DNA of 38,425 bases from Actinomycetota bacterium. GTDB lineage: Bacteria; Actinomycetota; Actinomycetes; Nanopelagicales; Nanopelagicaceae. Under the pieces are notes generated by a model. The model saw only the letters and a program-made list of their open reading frames with translations, searched no databases and was not told where the DNA came from. The position numbers and the translations under genes were made by a program. Below, one piece after another: positions 9,194-19,000 of the stretch (position 1 is the first letter of the stretch; each line of letters begins with the position of its first letter). Location of the stretch: the NCBI GenBank assembly GCA_016870815.1, contig VGAI01000007.1, forward strand, positions 1 through 38,425, written 5' to 3'.

Positions 9194-10690
9194 GTGAACC
9201 GTTCCATCCCTTCTCTAACTTCGCTAAAGCCGAGTAAGAATGCGGCAAGAAGTTTCTCTACTTTCGATGCAGTCGCCATTGGCTATCGAAAAGATTCAAA
9301 GAAGATCAACTTTCTTCTCAGTAAGAATGAGATTAGCGAAATCGAGCGCTCGCTCTCAATAGGGATTGGCGAGCTATTCGATCTCCACTCCAAAGAAGCT
9401 CGAGGCAGTAACGAGAGCGTTGATGCAAAGGCTGGCGAACTCTTTATCGCTCCACTGGCCAAAGGCCCATCGATCGCTTTCTATTCGATTGGGAGCGCGA
9501 GCGTCCCTGATCTGCGCAAAGCAGGTTCATCTCTAGGACGTCGCTTCAAAGGTAAAGACCAGCGAGTGCATCTCATTGGCCGTCTTGAGAACGCCTTCAT
9601 TGAGGCGCTGATTCTGTCGAATTACAGCTGGAGTGAGAAGAGCGCTCCTGCTCCTACTAATCCGAGATTCACATTCGATGACGGAGCGATCAATCAGAAG
9701 GAGTTCGATTCTACGATGGTGATCATCGCCTCGCTCTGGCGAGCCCGAGATCTCATTCACACCACATCGAATATCAAGTCGCCCGCTTGGGTCGCGCAAG
9801 AAGTGAAGAAGATGGCGAAGGGAATAGCACAACTTAAAGTTGAAGTCAGGGCAGGCAGAGAGCTCGCTGAATTTGGTGGGCTTCGTGCAGTCGGCGGTTC
9901 GTCGACGGTGCATCCACCACGACTTGCTCAGATGAGCTATACCCCTCGAGGTGCAAAACGACATGTAGTTCTCGTGGGCAAAGGAATCACTTTCGATACT
10001 GGAGGAGTCTCACTCAAGCGACCATACGAGATGATGGTTGCGATGAAGACCGATATGAGCGGTGCAGCAGTTGTTAGCGCTGTGACGATCGCCGCTGCAA
10101 AGTTGAAGATTCCGGTGAAGGTGACAGCGCTCTTGATGCTTGCCGAGAATACGATCTCGGCGACCGCGCAGAGACCCTCTGATGTCATCAAACATTATGG
10201 TGGCACAACTGTTGAAGTTATCAATACCGATGCTGAAGGACGCTTGGTTCTTGCAGATGGATTAGCTTTCGCAGACCTGCACCTAGACCCAGATTTCTTG
10301 ATTGATGTCGCAACTTTGACCGGAGCCGCATCTCTTGGACTTGGAAAGCAATATGCAGCGATGTATACCCGAGATAATCGTCTTGCAAAGAACCTCCATG
10401 AGATAAGCCTCTGGGCGGGCGATCCACTCTGGCAGATGCCATTGATCGATGACTATGCGATTGCACTGAAGAGTGAAGTAGCAGATTTCAATCACACCGC
10501 AGATAAGCCAAAGTTTGGCGCGGGCTCAGTGACTGCAGCGCTATTTCTAGAGAAGTTCGTTGGAAAGCGAAAGTGGGTCCATCTAGATATTGCGGGCCCT
10601 GCTCGTTCAGAAGTTGATGCTGGTGAATTCGTCAAGGGCGGTACAGGCTTTGGTGTGCGGACTCTTACTCGTTGGTTGGCGACGCTCTGA
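9194..10690 (+). CDS. pepA: Leucyl aminopeptidase (M17)
   Basis: VGKGITFDTGGVSLKRPYEMMVAMKTDMSGAA and NTDAEGRLVLADGLAFA metal-binding motifs. Confidence 0.95.
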   Translation: MNRSIPSLTSLKPSKNAARSFSTFDAVAIGYRKDSKKINFLLSKNEISEIERSLSIGIGELFDLHSKEARGSNESVDAKAGELFIAPLAKGPSIAFYSIGSASVPDLRKAGSSLGRRFKGKDQRVHLIGRLENAFIEALILSNYSWSEKSAPAPTNPRFTFDDGAINQKEFDSTMVIIASLWRARDLIHTTSNIKSPAWVAQEVKKMAKGIAQLKVEVRAGRELAEFGGLRAVGGSSTVHPPRLAQMSYTPRGAKRHVVLVGKGITFDTGGVSLKRPYEMMVAMKTDMSGAAVVSAVTIAAAKLKIPVKVTALLMLAENTISATAQRPSDVIKHYGGTTVEVINTDAEGRLVLADGLAFADLHLDPDFLIDVATLTGAASLGLGKQYAAMYTRDNRLAKNLHEISLWAGDPLWQMPLIDDYAIALKSEVADFNHTADKPKFGAGSVTAALFLEKFVGKRKWVHLDIAGPARSEVDAGEFVKGGTGFGVRTLTRWLATL

Positions 10691-11358
10691 TGGCATCCTC
10701 ACTTCCATTCGTTCCACAACGAGGGGATATGGCCTCCTATAGCGAGAGCCTCTTCCCTGAATCTGATCTCATTGCCCAAGCAAGAGCCCGCGGGCTGGAG
10801 TTTGGAATTCCCAATACCGAGCAGTTGGTCGGCTCTTTGATCCGTTACTTGGCAGAGCTGATCGGCGCATCGGCCGTGGTAGAGGTCGGCACTGGAACGG
10901 GAGTGAGCGGGCTTTACCTGCTCGAACTACCTCACCTCACTCTCACCTCGATTGACGCTGAGATGGCACATGCGAAGGCAGCACGTCTTGCCTTTGATGA
11001 GGCTCAGATTTCGCCAACACGTTATCGATTAATCACAGGCGCAACTAAGGAAGTAATCGGCAAACTTGCAGATAACTCGTATGACATATTCGTCATGCGC
11101 CAGACTCGAGATAGCGGAGATAGCGACTACCTCGTCGATGCCCTTGGCCATGCACAGCGGTCACTTCGACCTGGGGGTCTCTTGATTCTCGACAGCGTCT
11201 TAGGTGGTGGAAAAGTCGCAGATCCAACGCAACGAGATGATCAGAGCATCGCACGGCGTGAGGTCATCCGCGCCATTCGCGCAAGCAATAATTGGCGCCC
11301 ATTGCTCTTGCCGCTGGCTGATGGAGTGATGGTGGCAACGAAATCAATGGCGAATTGA
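10690..11358 (+). CDS. O-methyltransferase (Rv1220c-like class I SAM-dependent)
   Basis: VVEVGTGTGVSGLYLLE SAM motif; LRPGGLLILDSVLGGGKVADP; ATG overlaps pepA stop (tgatg). Confidence 0.88.
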   Translation: MASSLPFVPQRGDMASYSESLFPESDLIAQARARGLEFGIPNTEQLVGSLIRYLAELIGASAVVEVGTGTGVSGLYLLELPHLTLTSIDAEMAHAKAARLAFDEAQISPTRYRLITGATKEVIGKLADNSYDIFVMRQTRDSGDSDYLVDALGHAQRSLRPGGLLILDSVLGGGKVADPTQRDDQSIARREVIRAIRASNNWRPLLLPLADGVMVATKSMAN

Positions 11359-11389
11359 AAATAAATGGTGTGATGGAAGGGATAAGTAA

Positions 11390-12595
11390 GTGACCTCAGA
11401 GTCAAACGCAGATCAAGAGCCCACGACTAAGCGCGGCGGTTACGTGGGTGCATCTGGTCACACCAGTTGGTGGAGCGCTCCTGCGGGTGAAGGCGTCACG
11501 AAGAGTTTTGTAAGTTCAGGTGCTAAGCCACGACGCAAGGTAGGAATCGTGTCGACAGTGATAGTTGCGCTCGTAGCGGGCCTTGGTGGCGGAGTCGGTG
11601 GTGCTTATCTGGCAGATCGTGAGTTGATTTCGACAAATGCGAATTTGGTTCAGGTCAACGACACCATTGAGCGGGCACCGAATTCAATCGCAGGTATAGC
11701 AGGACGAGTCATTCCTTCCGTGGTCTCAATTACAACTCGAACCAAGAATGGTGGTGGAACCGGCTCGGGATTCTTCATTCGAAGCGATGGCTTCCTCCTC
11801 ACCAATAACCATGTCATTAGCGCTGCTGCAACTAATAATGGTTCGATCACGGTCAAACTCAATAATGGAAAATCATTCAAAGCGCGAGTTGTTGGAAGAA
11901 ATGCCTCATACGATTTGGCGGTATTGAAGATCGCAGTTAATGATGCCCCAGCGCTTCAGTTCGGCGATAGCGAGGCGATTCAAGTCGGTGACAATGTGAT
12001 TGCCATTGGCTCTCCCCTAGGGCTAAGTGGAACAGTCACAACTGGGATCATCAGTGCTAAGAACCGTGCAGTGACGACAGGTGGCGAGGGGGAGACATCC
12101 TTCATCAATGCGCTTCAGACTGATGCAGCTATCAATCCAGGAAATTCAGGCGGGCCGCTAGTGGATATGTCAGGCGCTGTGGTCGGAGTTAACTCAGCGA
12201 TTGCAACTCTTGGATCTGGTTTTGGCGGAAGTGGTTCGATTGGTCTTGGCTTTGCGATTCCAATTAATCAAGCTCGAAAGACGGCCGAGCAGTTGATAGC
12301 GACGGGAAGATCGGTCTATCCGATCATTGGGGTATCGATTGATTCTCGTTACACCGGAGATGGCGCGTTAGTCGCTGATCAGAAGGATGCAGTCCTACCA
12401 GGAGGACCTGGTGAGAAAGCTGGAATCAAGCCCGGCGATGTCATCATCAAGTTCGAAGAAATCGAAGTGAGCAATTCTGATGAGTTGATCGTCGCAGTGA
12501 GGTCGAAGGATGTCGGCGACAAGGTGACACTCGTCCTATTGCGCGACGGCAAGCGAATCTCGGTCACGCTCACTTTGATTGCGGGACAGAGCTAA
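11390..12595 (+). CDS. S1C trypsin-like serine protease with PDZ domain (HtrA/PepD-like), membrane anchored
   Basis: Catalytic motifs TNNHVIS, YDLAVLKI, NPGNSGGPLV; C-terminal PDZ AGIKPGDVIIKFEEIEVSN; N-terminal TM. Confidence 0.93.
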   Translation: MTSESNADQEPTTKRGGYVGASGHTSWWSAPAGEGVTKSFVSSGAKPRRKVGIVSTVIVALVAGLGGGVGGAYLADRELISTNANLVQVNDTIERAPNSIAGIAGRVIPSVVSITTRTKNGGGTGSGFFIRSDGFLLTNNHVISAAATNNGSITVKLNNGKSFKARVVGRNASYDLAVLKIAVNDAPALQFGDSEAIQVGDNVIAIGSPLGLSGTVTTGIISAKNRAVTTGGEGETSFINALQTDAAINPGNSGGPLVDMSGAVVGVNSAIATLGSGFGGSGSIGLGFAIPINQARKTAEQLIATGRSVYPIIGVSIDSRYTGDGALVADQKDAVLPGGPGEKAGIKPGDVIIKFEEIEVSNSDELIVAVRSKDVGDKVTLVLLRDGKRISVTLTLIAGQS

Positions 12596-12640
12596 AGGCT
12601 TCGTGGCTAATCGGATGAGAGAGTAAGTAGACTCGCGACT

Positions 12641-12964
12641 ATGTTCGACATAGGTTCAGGAGAAATCATCGGCCTTGCCATTCTAGGAATGATTCTGGTC
12701 GGCCCTGATCGTTTACCGAAAGCAGCTGCTGATGCTGCACGTTTCATCAAGCGTCTTCGGGAAGTGACGAGCGGTGCAGGTGATGAACTGAAGAAGAATC
12801 TAGGTCCTGGATTCGAAACGTTGGATATCCGGGATTTGAACCCAAAGAACTTGATACAAAAGCATGTTCTTGATGCTGTTGACGATAAACCACGGGTCAC
12901 AAATAGCACCAAGGCGGTAAGAGCAAAGAAACCTCCAGCACAATTCGATCCGGATATGCTCTAA
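12641..12964 (+). CDS. tatB: Sec-independent (Tat) translocase subunit TatB
   Basis: MFDIGSGEIIGLAILGMILVGPDRLPKAAADAARFIKRLREV; directly downstream of htrA as in other actinobacteria. Confidence 0.88.
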   Translation: MFDIGSGEIIGLAILGMILVGPDRLPKAAADAARFIKRLREVTSGAGDELKKNLGPGFETLDIRDLNPKNLIQKHVLDAVDDKPRVTNSTKAVRAKKPPAQFDPDML

Positions 12965-12973
12965 ATACCTTCT

Positions 12974-14089
12974 ATGGTTGAAGAGATACGTCAGGCACTT
13001 TCGAAAGTCAATGACCCCGAGCTCCGCCGACCGATCACAGAACTTGGGATGGTTGAGAAGGTCGAGCTAGTTGGAAGCAGAATTCATATTCGAATATTGC
13101 TCACCATTGCTGGCTGTCCGATGCGAGATCGTCTAGAACGAGATATCAAGGGCGCTCTCGACTCTTTTAAGAAGGTGGATGAGATAGAGATTGATTTTGG
13201 TGTGATGAGTGATGAACAGCGAAACGAGGTCAAGCGAATAGTTCGAGGCGGAAGAGAGAAAGAGATTCCTTTTGCACGCTCTGATTCTCTGACTCGCGTC
13301 ATTGGAGTTGCCTCGGGTAAGGGCGGGGTTGGCAAATCTTCAGTAACGGTCAATCTTGCGGTAGCACTGAGTGAGCAGGGATTTAGCGTGGGTATCTTGG
13401 ATGCCGATGTCTATGGCCACTCGATACCGCGATTGATCGGCGTACCCGGTTCAAGACCTACGGTAATTGATCAACTCTTCATTCCCGTAGAGAGCCATGG
13501 CGTCAAAGTTGTATCTATGGAGATGTTCAAACCCGAACGCTCTGACCCGATTGCCTACCGTGGTCCGCTCTTACACCGGGTCTTGGAACAGTTGCTAACT
13601 GATGCCTATTGGGGTGATCTAGATTTCTTGCTTCTTGATCTGCCTCCTGGCACTGGCGATATTGCAATCTCGTTAGCACAGCTGATTCCTAACTCAGAAA
13701 TCTTGGTGGTGACAACGCCTCAAGTTGCTGCAGCAGAGGTCGCTGAACGAGCTGGGCGAATCGCTCACCAACTTAAGCAGAGAATCATCGGAGTGATTGA
13801 GAATATGTCTGCATCTCCTTGCTCTTCATGCGGCGAGCCGCAAGAGCTCTTTGGAAGTGGTGGGGGCGAGGAGAGCGCGCGCAGACTCTCTACTTTGGTG
13901 GGAGCAGATGTGCCGCTTATTGCAAAGATCCCGTTCCAGTTGAATCTGCGCGAAGGTGGCGACGATGGCCATCCGATAGTGAAACAAGCGCCGGATTCTG
14001 CTGCGGCGAAGGGTTTCATAGAGCTTGCACGTACATTGAGTGAACGTCAACGCTCACTTCTTGGAGTCAGGCTCACTCTCGCCACTTGA
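12974..14089 (+). CDS. Mrp/NBP35-type Fe-S carrier P-loop ATPase with N-terminal MIP18/DUF59 domain
   Basis: VNDPELRRPITELGMV; GVASGKGGVGKSSVTVNLA; LLLDLPPGTGDIAISL; CSSCG. Confidence 0.94.
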   Translation: MVEEIRQALSKVNDPELRRPITELGMVEKVELVGSRIHIRILLTIAGCPMRDRLERDIKGALDSFKKVDEIEIDFGVMSDEQRNEVKRIVRGGREKEIPFARSDSLTRVIGVASGKGGVGKSSVTVNLAVALSEQGFSVGILDADVYGHSIPRLIGVPGSRPTVIDQLFIPVESHGVKVVSMEMFKPERSDPIAYRGPLLHRVLEQLLTDAYWGDLDFLLLDLPPGTGDIAISLAQLIPNSEILVVTTPQVAAAEVAERAGRIAHQLKQRIIGVIENMSASPCSSCGEPQELFGSGGGEESARRLSTLVGADVPLIAKIPFQLNLREGGDDGHPIVKQAPDSAAAKGFIELARTLSERQRSLLGVRLTLAT

Positions 14090-14269
14090 GTGTCGATCTT
14101 TCAAAGAATCTTTGAATTCTTTGAGTAGTTCTTGTACCTCTTCACGGACTGTTTCAGGTGTAGCCACCTTCTCAAGTTGTGCGCGAAGCGCGGCCCCACT
14201 CCGTCTACTTGGAACAACTCTGTCAATAAGTAAAGAGACATCTGCGATCCATGAGGGAGGGGATGCCAA
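14054..14269 (-). CDS. Small hypothetical protein, helical C-terminus
   Basis: MASPPSWIADVSLLIDRVVPSRRSGAALRAQLEKVATPETVREEVQELLKEFKDSLKDRHSSGESEPDSKK; plausible composition; TTG start uncertain; convergent 36-nt overlap with the mrp 3' end. Confidence 0.45.
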   Translation of the reverse strand: MASPPSWIADVSLLIDRVVPSRRSGAALRAQLEKVATPETVREEVQELLKEFKDSLKDRHSSGESEPDSKK

Positions 14270-14314
14270 GTGCGCATATTTTAGTCCAGATTCACTTAGG
14301 CTCGTTCCCTTATC

Positions 14315-15277
14315 GTGACTGCGCGTATCTGCGATGATGAAGGGACGAGGATGTCTGAGGGCAAATCAGGCTTTGATGGCGTTCGCGCTCAGAGTCATAC
14401 CGCATTGCCAACTGGACGCGATGTTCCTCTCCTCCTTGGCGGAATGATCGGGCTTGGCATGTCTGGACCACTCATTGCAGTGAGTGCAATGCCGATCATG
14501 GTCCTGATCTTCTGGCGGAATATCGCGGGTTCGATATTGATGCTCCCATTCGCCCTCCGCGCTCGTCAGTGGCGAAGTAGCGCAGAGCGTCGAGCAATCG
14601 CCTGGTCGCTTCTCGCCGGAGTCGTCTTGGCACTTCACTTTGTTGGCTTCTTCATCGCGATGCGATTCACCACAGTTGCTGCCGGAACTGCTCTTACCGC
14701 TCTTCAACCGCTATTCGTTGCCATTTATGTGAGCGCATTGGGTGGCCACATTCCAAAACGAGCCTGGATTGGCATGACGATATCTTTCATCGGAGTCTTA
14801 GCAGTTACTGGGGTTGACCTCACTATTTCAGTTCGAGCATTCCTTGGCGATCTTGCCGCGATCGGATGTGCGGCGCTCTCTGCACTCTATGTTTTGATCG
14901 GATCTCGGGCGCAGAGCGTTATCGCAACATCCACCTACACGAGCATCTGCTATCTCACCTCTGCCTTCACCGCTCTTCCTGCCATCTTGTTGCTAGGTGA
15001 TCCTGTCTTTGATTTTCCGTTGCAGCAGTGGCTAATCTTGATTGCACTGATTATTGGTGCACAGGTGATGGGGCATACCATGATGAACTTCTCGCTCAAG
15101 CGAGTCTCACCAACTGTCGTCTCCCTCGTGATCTTCTTCGAGGTACCACTTGGGGCGCTATTCGCATGGTGGTGGATCGACCAAGTTCCACCTATTGGCA
15201 TCATCCCGGGTATCGTGATTTTGCTCGTCGGATGCGCACTCTTTGTCACTCGAAACGATAGTAAGGTCCAAGTATGA
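14315..15277 (+). CDS. EamA/DMT family transporter
   Basis: About 10 TM segments with tandem EamA features (ALTALQPLFVAIYVSAL; SLVIFFEVPLGALFAW). Start may be ATG 14351. Confidence 0.87.
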   Translation: MTARICDDEGTRMSEGKSGFDGVRAQSHTALPTGRDVPLLLGGMIGLGMSGPLIAVSAMPIMVLIFWRNIAGSILMLPFALRARQWRSSAERRAIAWSLLAGVVLALHFVGFFIAMRFTTVAAGTALTALQPLFVAIYVSALGGHIPKRAWIGMTISFIGVLAVTGVDLTISVRAFLGDLAAIGCAALSALYVLIGSRAQSVIATSTYTSICYLTSAFTALPAILLLGDPVFDFPLQQWLILIALIIGAQVMGHTMMNFSLKRVSPTVVSLVIFFEVPLGALFAWWWIDQVPPIGIIPGIVILLVGCALFVTRNDSKVQV

Positions 15278-16125
15278 GTGCGCGGATAGATCTTCATACT
15301 CACTCCAATGAGAGTGATGGAACCGATACGCCGCTTGAACTTCTCAACAAAGTAGCCGAGGCGGAAATAGATCGCTTCGCGCTGACCGATCATGACTCCA
15401 TCGCGGGATGGCAACAAATCAAAGATTTAGTTCCAAGTGGTATCGAGCTAGTGATTGGTGCTGAGGTCTCGTGTCAGACGGTAGATGCCCTCAGCGTGCA
15501 TATGCTCGGTTTTCTCTTCGATCCTGAGAACAAAGCACTGATTGATTCGATGAATGAGACCCGAGGAAATCGGATCACAAGGATGGAGCGGATTGTCGGC
15601 AGGCTTCAAGAGGCAGGGATTAATATTTCAGTCGAAGATGTCTATGCCGAGGTGAGTGAGGGTGCGACTATCGGTAGGCCACATCTTGCCGATGCCATGA
15701 TTCGTAAAGGGATCGTCAGTGAGCGTGGCGAGGCATTCGAGAGATTCCTCCATAATCGATCGAAGTTCTACATCCCAGATGCATCACCAACTCCTGAGGA
15801 AGCGATCAGATTGATCAAAGAGGCGGGGGGCGTAGCGGTGATTGCCCATCCTTTTGCATCGCTACGTGGACGGATCATCTCAAGTGAATATTTGGAGAGT
15901 CTGATTGATGCTGGATTAGATGGGATTGAGATTTTCCATCGAGACCATAGTGAAGGTGAGCGCGATCAGCTTTTTGCCTTGGTTCGAAGATACGCTCTCT
16001 TGGTCACCGGTGGTAGTGATTACCATGGCAAAAGAAAAGTGAATCGACTCGGAGAGAATCTCACCGAGCTTTCGCAATGGGAGAAGATCTCAGAGCGCGC
16101 AACTGGTTATACGAAAGGAGCTTGA
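15274..16125 (+). CDS. PHP domain metal-dependent phosphoesterase (RNase AM/YciV-like)
   Basis: IDLHTHSNESDGTDTPLELL, FALTDHDSIAGW, VAVIAHPFA, GGSDYHG; atga overlap with upstream gene. Confidence 0.92.
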   Translation: MSARIDLHTHSNESDGTDTPLELLNKVAEAEIDRFALTDHDSIAGWQQIKDLVPSGIELVIGAEVSCQTVDALSVHMLGFLFDPENKALIDSMNETRGNRITRMERIVGRLQEAGINISVEDVYAEVSEGATIGRPHLADAMIRKGIVSERGEAFERFLHNRSKFYIPDASPTPEEAIRLIKEAGGVAVIAHPFASLRGRIISSEYLESLIDAGLDGIEIFHRDHSEGERDQLFALVRRYALLVTGGSDYHGKRKVNRLGENLTELSQWEKISERATGYTKGA

Positions 16126-16127
16126 AA

Positions 16128-16769
16128 GTGGATCTGATTGACTTAACTTTTGGGCTACAAGCCTTGGTCACACTCCTGGTCATCATGGATCCGCCAGGTG
16201 CAACGCCACTCTTCCTCTCTTTGGTATCAGCCAAGCCAATGCGCGAGCAGAGGAAATTGGCCTGGCAAGCAGCGATTACTTCTTTCATCGTGATCACACT
16301 CTTTGCCATCTTCGGACAGTGGATCCTCGACTACTTGAAGATCTCTCTCCCTGCCCTCAAAGGTGCCGGGGGACTTCTCCTACTTCTCGTCGCACTTGAG
16401 CTTTTGAAGGGAGATGGAAGCCGCGAAGCGGGGCGAAGAAGTGGCAATGTGGCTCTAGTTCCGCTTGGTACTCCACTTTTGGCAGGTCCAGGAGCGATTG
16501 TTGCCATCATGCTCTTCGTACAAGAGGCGAGCACTTCAAGTAATCCGTTAGATCAGTCGATTCAGTGGAACCGCTACTTGGCGCTTGCTCTGGCGGTGGT
16601 CATTGTCCATCTCATCATCGGCCTTACCTTGATGTACTCGACGAAGATCGTCGCAGTAATCAAAGAGTCAGGCGTAGAACTTCTCGCTCGAATTGCCGGC
16701 TTATTACTGGCAGCAATTGCAGTAGAGATGTTGGTCTCTGCAATTCGCGAATTCTTTCCGACTATCTAG
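16128..16769 (+). CDS. MarC family integral membrane protein
   Basis: VTLLVIMDPPGATPLFLSLV; TPLLAGPGAIVAIM; RIAGLLLAAIAVEMLVSAI. GTG 16128 preceded by aaaggag SD, preferred over 16077. Confidence 0.88.
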   Translation: MDLIDLTFGLQALVTLLVIMDPPGATPLFLSLVSAKPMREQRKLAWQAAITSFIVITLFAIFGQWILDYLKISLPALKGAGGLLLLLVALELLKGDGSREAGRRSGNVALVPLGTPLLAGPGAIVAIMLFVQEASTSSNPLDQSIQWNRYLALALAVVIVHLIIGLTLMYSTKIVAVIKESGVELLARIAGLLLAAIAVEMLVSAIREFFPTI

Positions 16770-16776
16770 CGAAGAT

Positions 16777-17034
16777 TTAGAGGGTAGCGAAGCCAACTTT
16801 TCGCTCGCTCGGAGCAGCTATCTCTACAAAACCGATCTTGCCGGCTGGGACGATTACTTGACGGCCACGGAAATCCGAGAGCACAAGTGGCGTTGTTGAT
16901 GACATTGCTTCATTGACTGCATCAATCACAGCCTCACGCGTCGAATCGCTCTCGAGAACTATCTCTCGAGCGGTATCGGTGACACTTATTCGAATCTCGA
17001 TTCGTGAACTTTCCGCACTCTTCTTTGTGGCCAT
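16777..17034 (-). CDS. DUF3107 family protein
   Basis: IEIRISVTDTAREIVLESDSTREAVIDAV...GRQVIVPAGKIGFVEIAAPSERKVGF; sits next to a TetR gene as elsewhere in Actinobacteria. Confidence 0.88.
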   Translation of the reverse strand: MATKKSAESSRIEIRISVTDTAREIVLESDSTREAVIDAVNEAMSSTTPLVLSDFRGRQVIVPAGKIGFVEIAAPSERKVGFATL

Positions 17035-17052
17035 AGCGTCAAGTCTAGTGAA

Positions 17053-17727
17053 CTAACTCTGTCGGGGAAAACCAGAGATACCCCGCCAGATGAGATTTGA
17101 GACGAAGGCAACAGCCTCTTCCTTGCTCGAGATTCCATCACGATCTAGCCAGTGGCGAGCAGTTATCTGAGCGTTTCCGATGATTCCGATGGCGAGCAAC
17201 ATTGATGCTTCCTTGCTCAGTCCAGTATCGATTGAAATGACCGCAGAGACTGCGGCAGCGCAGTCGTAGGTCATTCGATTGAGTCGTTCGCGAACTTGTG
17301 GCTCGATACTCATATCGCTTTCGAAGAGCAGTCGAAATGCCCCACCTTTGTCATCGATGAAATCAAAGTAAGCCTGGATCGTGCGGCGCACTCGATTCGA
17401 GTTATCACTCGTCGATGCAATCGCCTTCTGGATGGCGAAGACAAGTGAATCTATATGGGTATCGAGGACGGCCAAGTAGAGATCCAGCTTTGAGGGAAAG
17501 TGCTGATAGAGCACTGGCTTACTGACTCCCGCGCGAACTGCAATCTCATCCATAGATGCGGCGTGATATCCGGATAGCGTAAATGCTTCTAACGCTGCAG
17601 TGAGTAGCTGAGCTCTACGTTCATCGCGGGGAAGCCTTCCCTTATCTTTCGAATCATTAGATTTCGAGTCGACCACTTTGAGATTGTCAGGTCTCTTCTC
17701 GTGAGGAGCGCTTGCCGAGGGTGTCAT
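17053..17727 (-). CDS. TetR family transcriptional regulator (Rv3208-like)
   Basis: LTAALEAFTLSGYHAASMDEIAVRAGVSKPVLYQHFPSKLDLYLAVLD is a canonical TetR HTH. ATG 17727 or 17736 preferred over ORF start 17769 because the operator-like palindrome lies at 17734-17748. Confidence 0.9.
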   Translation of the reverse strand: MTPSASAPHEKRPDNLKVVDSKSNDSKDKGRLPRDERRAQLLTAALEAFTLSGYHAASMDEIAVRAGVSKPVLYQHFPSKLDLYLAVLDTHIDSLVFAIQKAIASTSDNSNRVRRTIQAYFDFIDDKGGAFRLLFESDMSIEPQVRERLNRMTYDCAAAVSAVISIDTGLSKEASMLLAIGIIGNAQITARHWLDRDGISSKEEAVAFVSNLIWRGISGFPRQS

Positions 17728-17733
17728 AAGTGC

Positions 17734-17748
17734 CATAGTAATACTATG
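17734..17748. promoter_or_regulatory. Operator-like palindrome CATAGTA-A-TACTATG in front of tetR
   Basis: Perfect 7-bp arms around a single central base, at the tetR 5' end and about 57 bp from the divergent PIG-L gene start. Confidence 0.65.
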
Positions 17749-17804
17749 AGTGATGCGAGCGGGAATCACGCATCAACTGAACGAGGCGATTAGACTCCAC
17801 GCTT

Positions 17805-18665
17805 ATGTCTAGAAAACCATCTTTGATGCTTGTTCATGCGCATCCAGATGATGAAACCATCAACAATGGCGTCACGATGGCGCATTACGCCAAGCTTGGC
17901 CATCGCATCACCCTGGTCACCTGCACGCGTGGTGAGGAGGGTGAAGTCTTAGTGCCAGAGCTTGCTCATCTCGCGAGTTCTGATCAGGACAAGCTCGGTG
18001 AACATCGCGAAGGAGAACTAGCAGATGCGATGCGTGTCCTTGGCATTAGCGACTTTCGTTTCTTAGGTTCAGGAAAAGTCAGATTTCGAGATAGTGGAAT
18101 GATGGGATCAGAGCCGAACGAAAGAAAAGACTCATTCTGGCAAGCCGATCTTGATGATGCAGCATCTCACTTGGCTGCTGTGATGTTAGAGGTCAAACCC
18201 GATGTCTTGATTACCTATGACGAGTTTGGTGGCTATGGCCATCCCGATCACATCAAGGCGCACCAGATTGCGATGCGCGCTGCTGAGATGATTCGAGATC
18301 GATGGGAAATCCGTAAGATCTATTGGAACACCATCCCGATTTCAGTCATCGAGGCAGGTATTAGCGCCATGAAAGAGGTAGGAAGTGACTTCTGGGGTGT
18401 TGAGAAGGCTGAAGACTTTCCTTTCGCCAAACCTGACGAGGCCGTGACAACAGTGGTCAGCAACGAGTCCTTGGTCGAGCTCAAGATGGCAGCGATGAAA
18501 GCGCATGCCACGCAGATAACAGTGGATGGGCCATTCTTTGCGCTCTCAAACAATCTTGGGGTCAAAGTCTGGGGTCAAGAGTTCTATTCACTGGTCTATG
18601 GAAAGAAGTCAGGCCCGTTTGACTCAGAGGGAAGAGAGACAGATATCTTCGCGGGGCTTGCATGA
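17805..18665 (+). CDS. PIG-L family deacetylase (MshB/Mca-like)
   Basis: LMLVHAHPDDETINNGVTMAHYAKLGHRITLVTCTRGEEGE; TYDEFGGYGHPDHIKAH: PIG-L/MshB zinc-binding motifs. Confidence 0.9.
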   Translation: MSRKPSLMLVHAHPDDETINNGVTMAHYAKLGHRITLVTCTRGEEGEVLVPELAHLASSDQDKLGEHREGELADAMRVLGISDFRFLGSGKVRFRDSGMMGSEPNERKDSFWQADLDDAASHLAAVMLEVKPDVLITYDEFGGYGHPDHIKAHQIAMRAAEMIRDRWEIRKIYWNTIPISVIEAGISAMKEVGSDFWGVEKAEDFPFAKPDEAVTTVVSNESLVELKMAAMKAHATQITVDGPFFALSNNLGVKVWGQEFYSLVYGKKSGPFDSEGRETDIFAGLA

Positions 18666-19000
18666 CCAGATCGCTGATCCGTGCGATTGTGGTTTCTGCA
18701 GTATTGGTTGTCGTAGCGGTATTTCTCCATAACACCATCTCGCCTTATGGCTTATTTCTCGCAATCGCAGTCGGACCAATTGGAATTCGATTCATCGCTA
18801 AAGGAGCGATCTCCAAGCTAGAACCTATATCGGCAGCGATCACCTGGTTCGTCCTTCTCTATCTCGCAAGCACCAACCAGAATGGCAATGAGATCCTGGT
18901 TCAGGGAGATACCAATGGCAACGCCTTCATCGTTGGCAGTAGTGCACTTATACTCTTGACCTTGATCACCTCATTTGGCAACCGTCGAGCTTCTAGATAG
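18662..19000 (+). CDS. Small hypothetical integral membrane protein
   Basis: Several hydrophobic segments, ATG overlaps upstream stop (atga); located after the mshB-like gene. Confidence 0.75.
   Translation: MTRSLIRAIVVSAVLVVVAVFLHNTISPYGLFLAIAVGPIGIRFIAKGAISKLEPISAAITWFVLLYLASTNQNGNEILVQGDTNGNAFIVGSSALILLTLITSFGNRRASR

Noticed and set aside
14040-14318. Plus-strand 92-aa ORF MNVNAHFLESG...
   Set aside because: Low-complexity Ser/Leu-rich composition and overlap with the mrp end; the minus-strand ORF 14054..14269 looks more protein-like.
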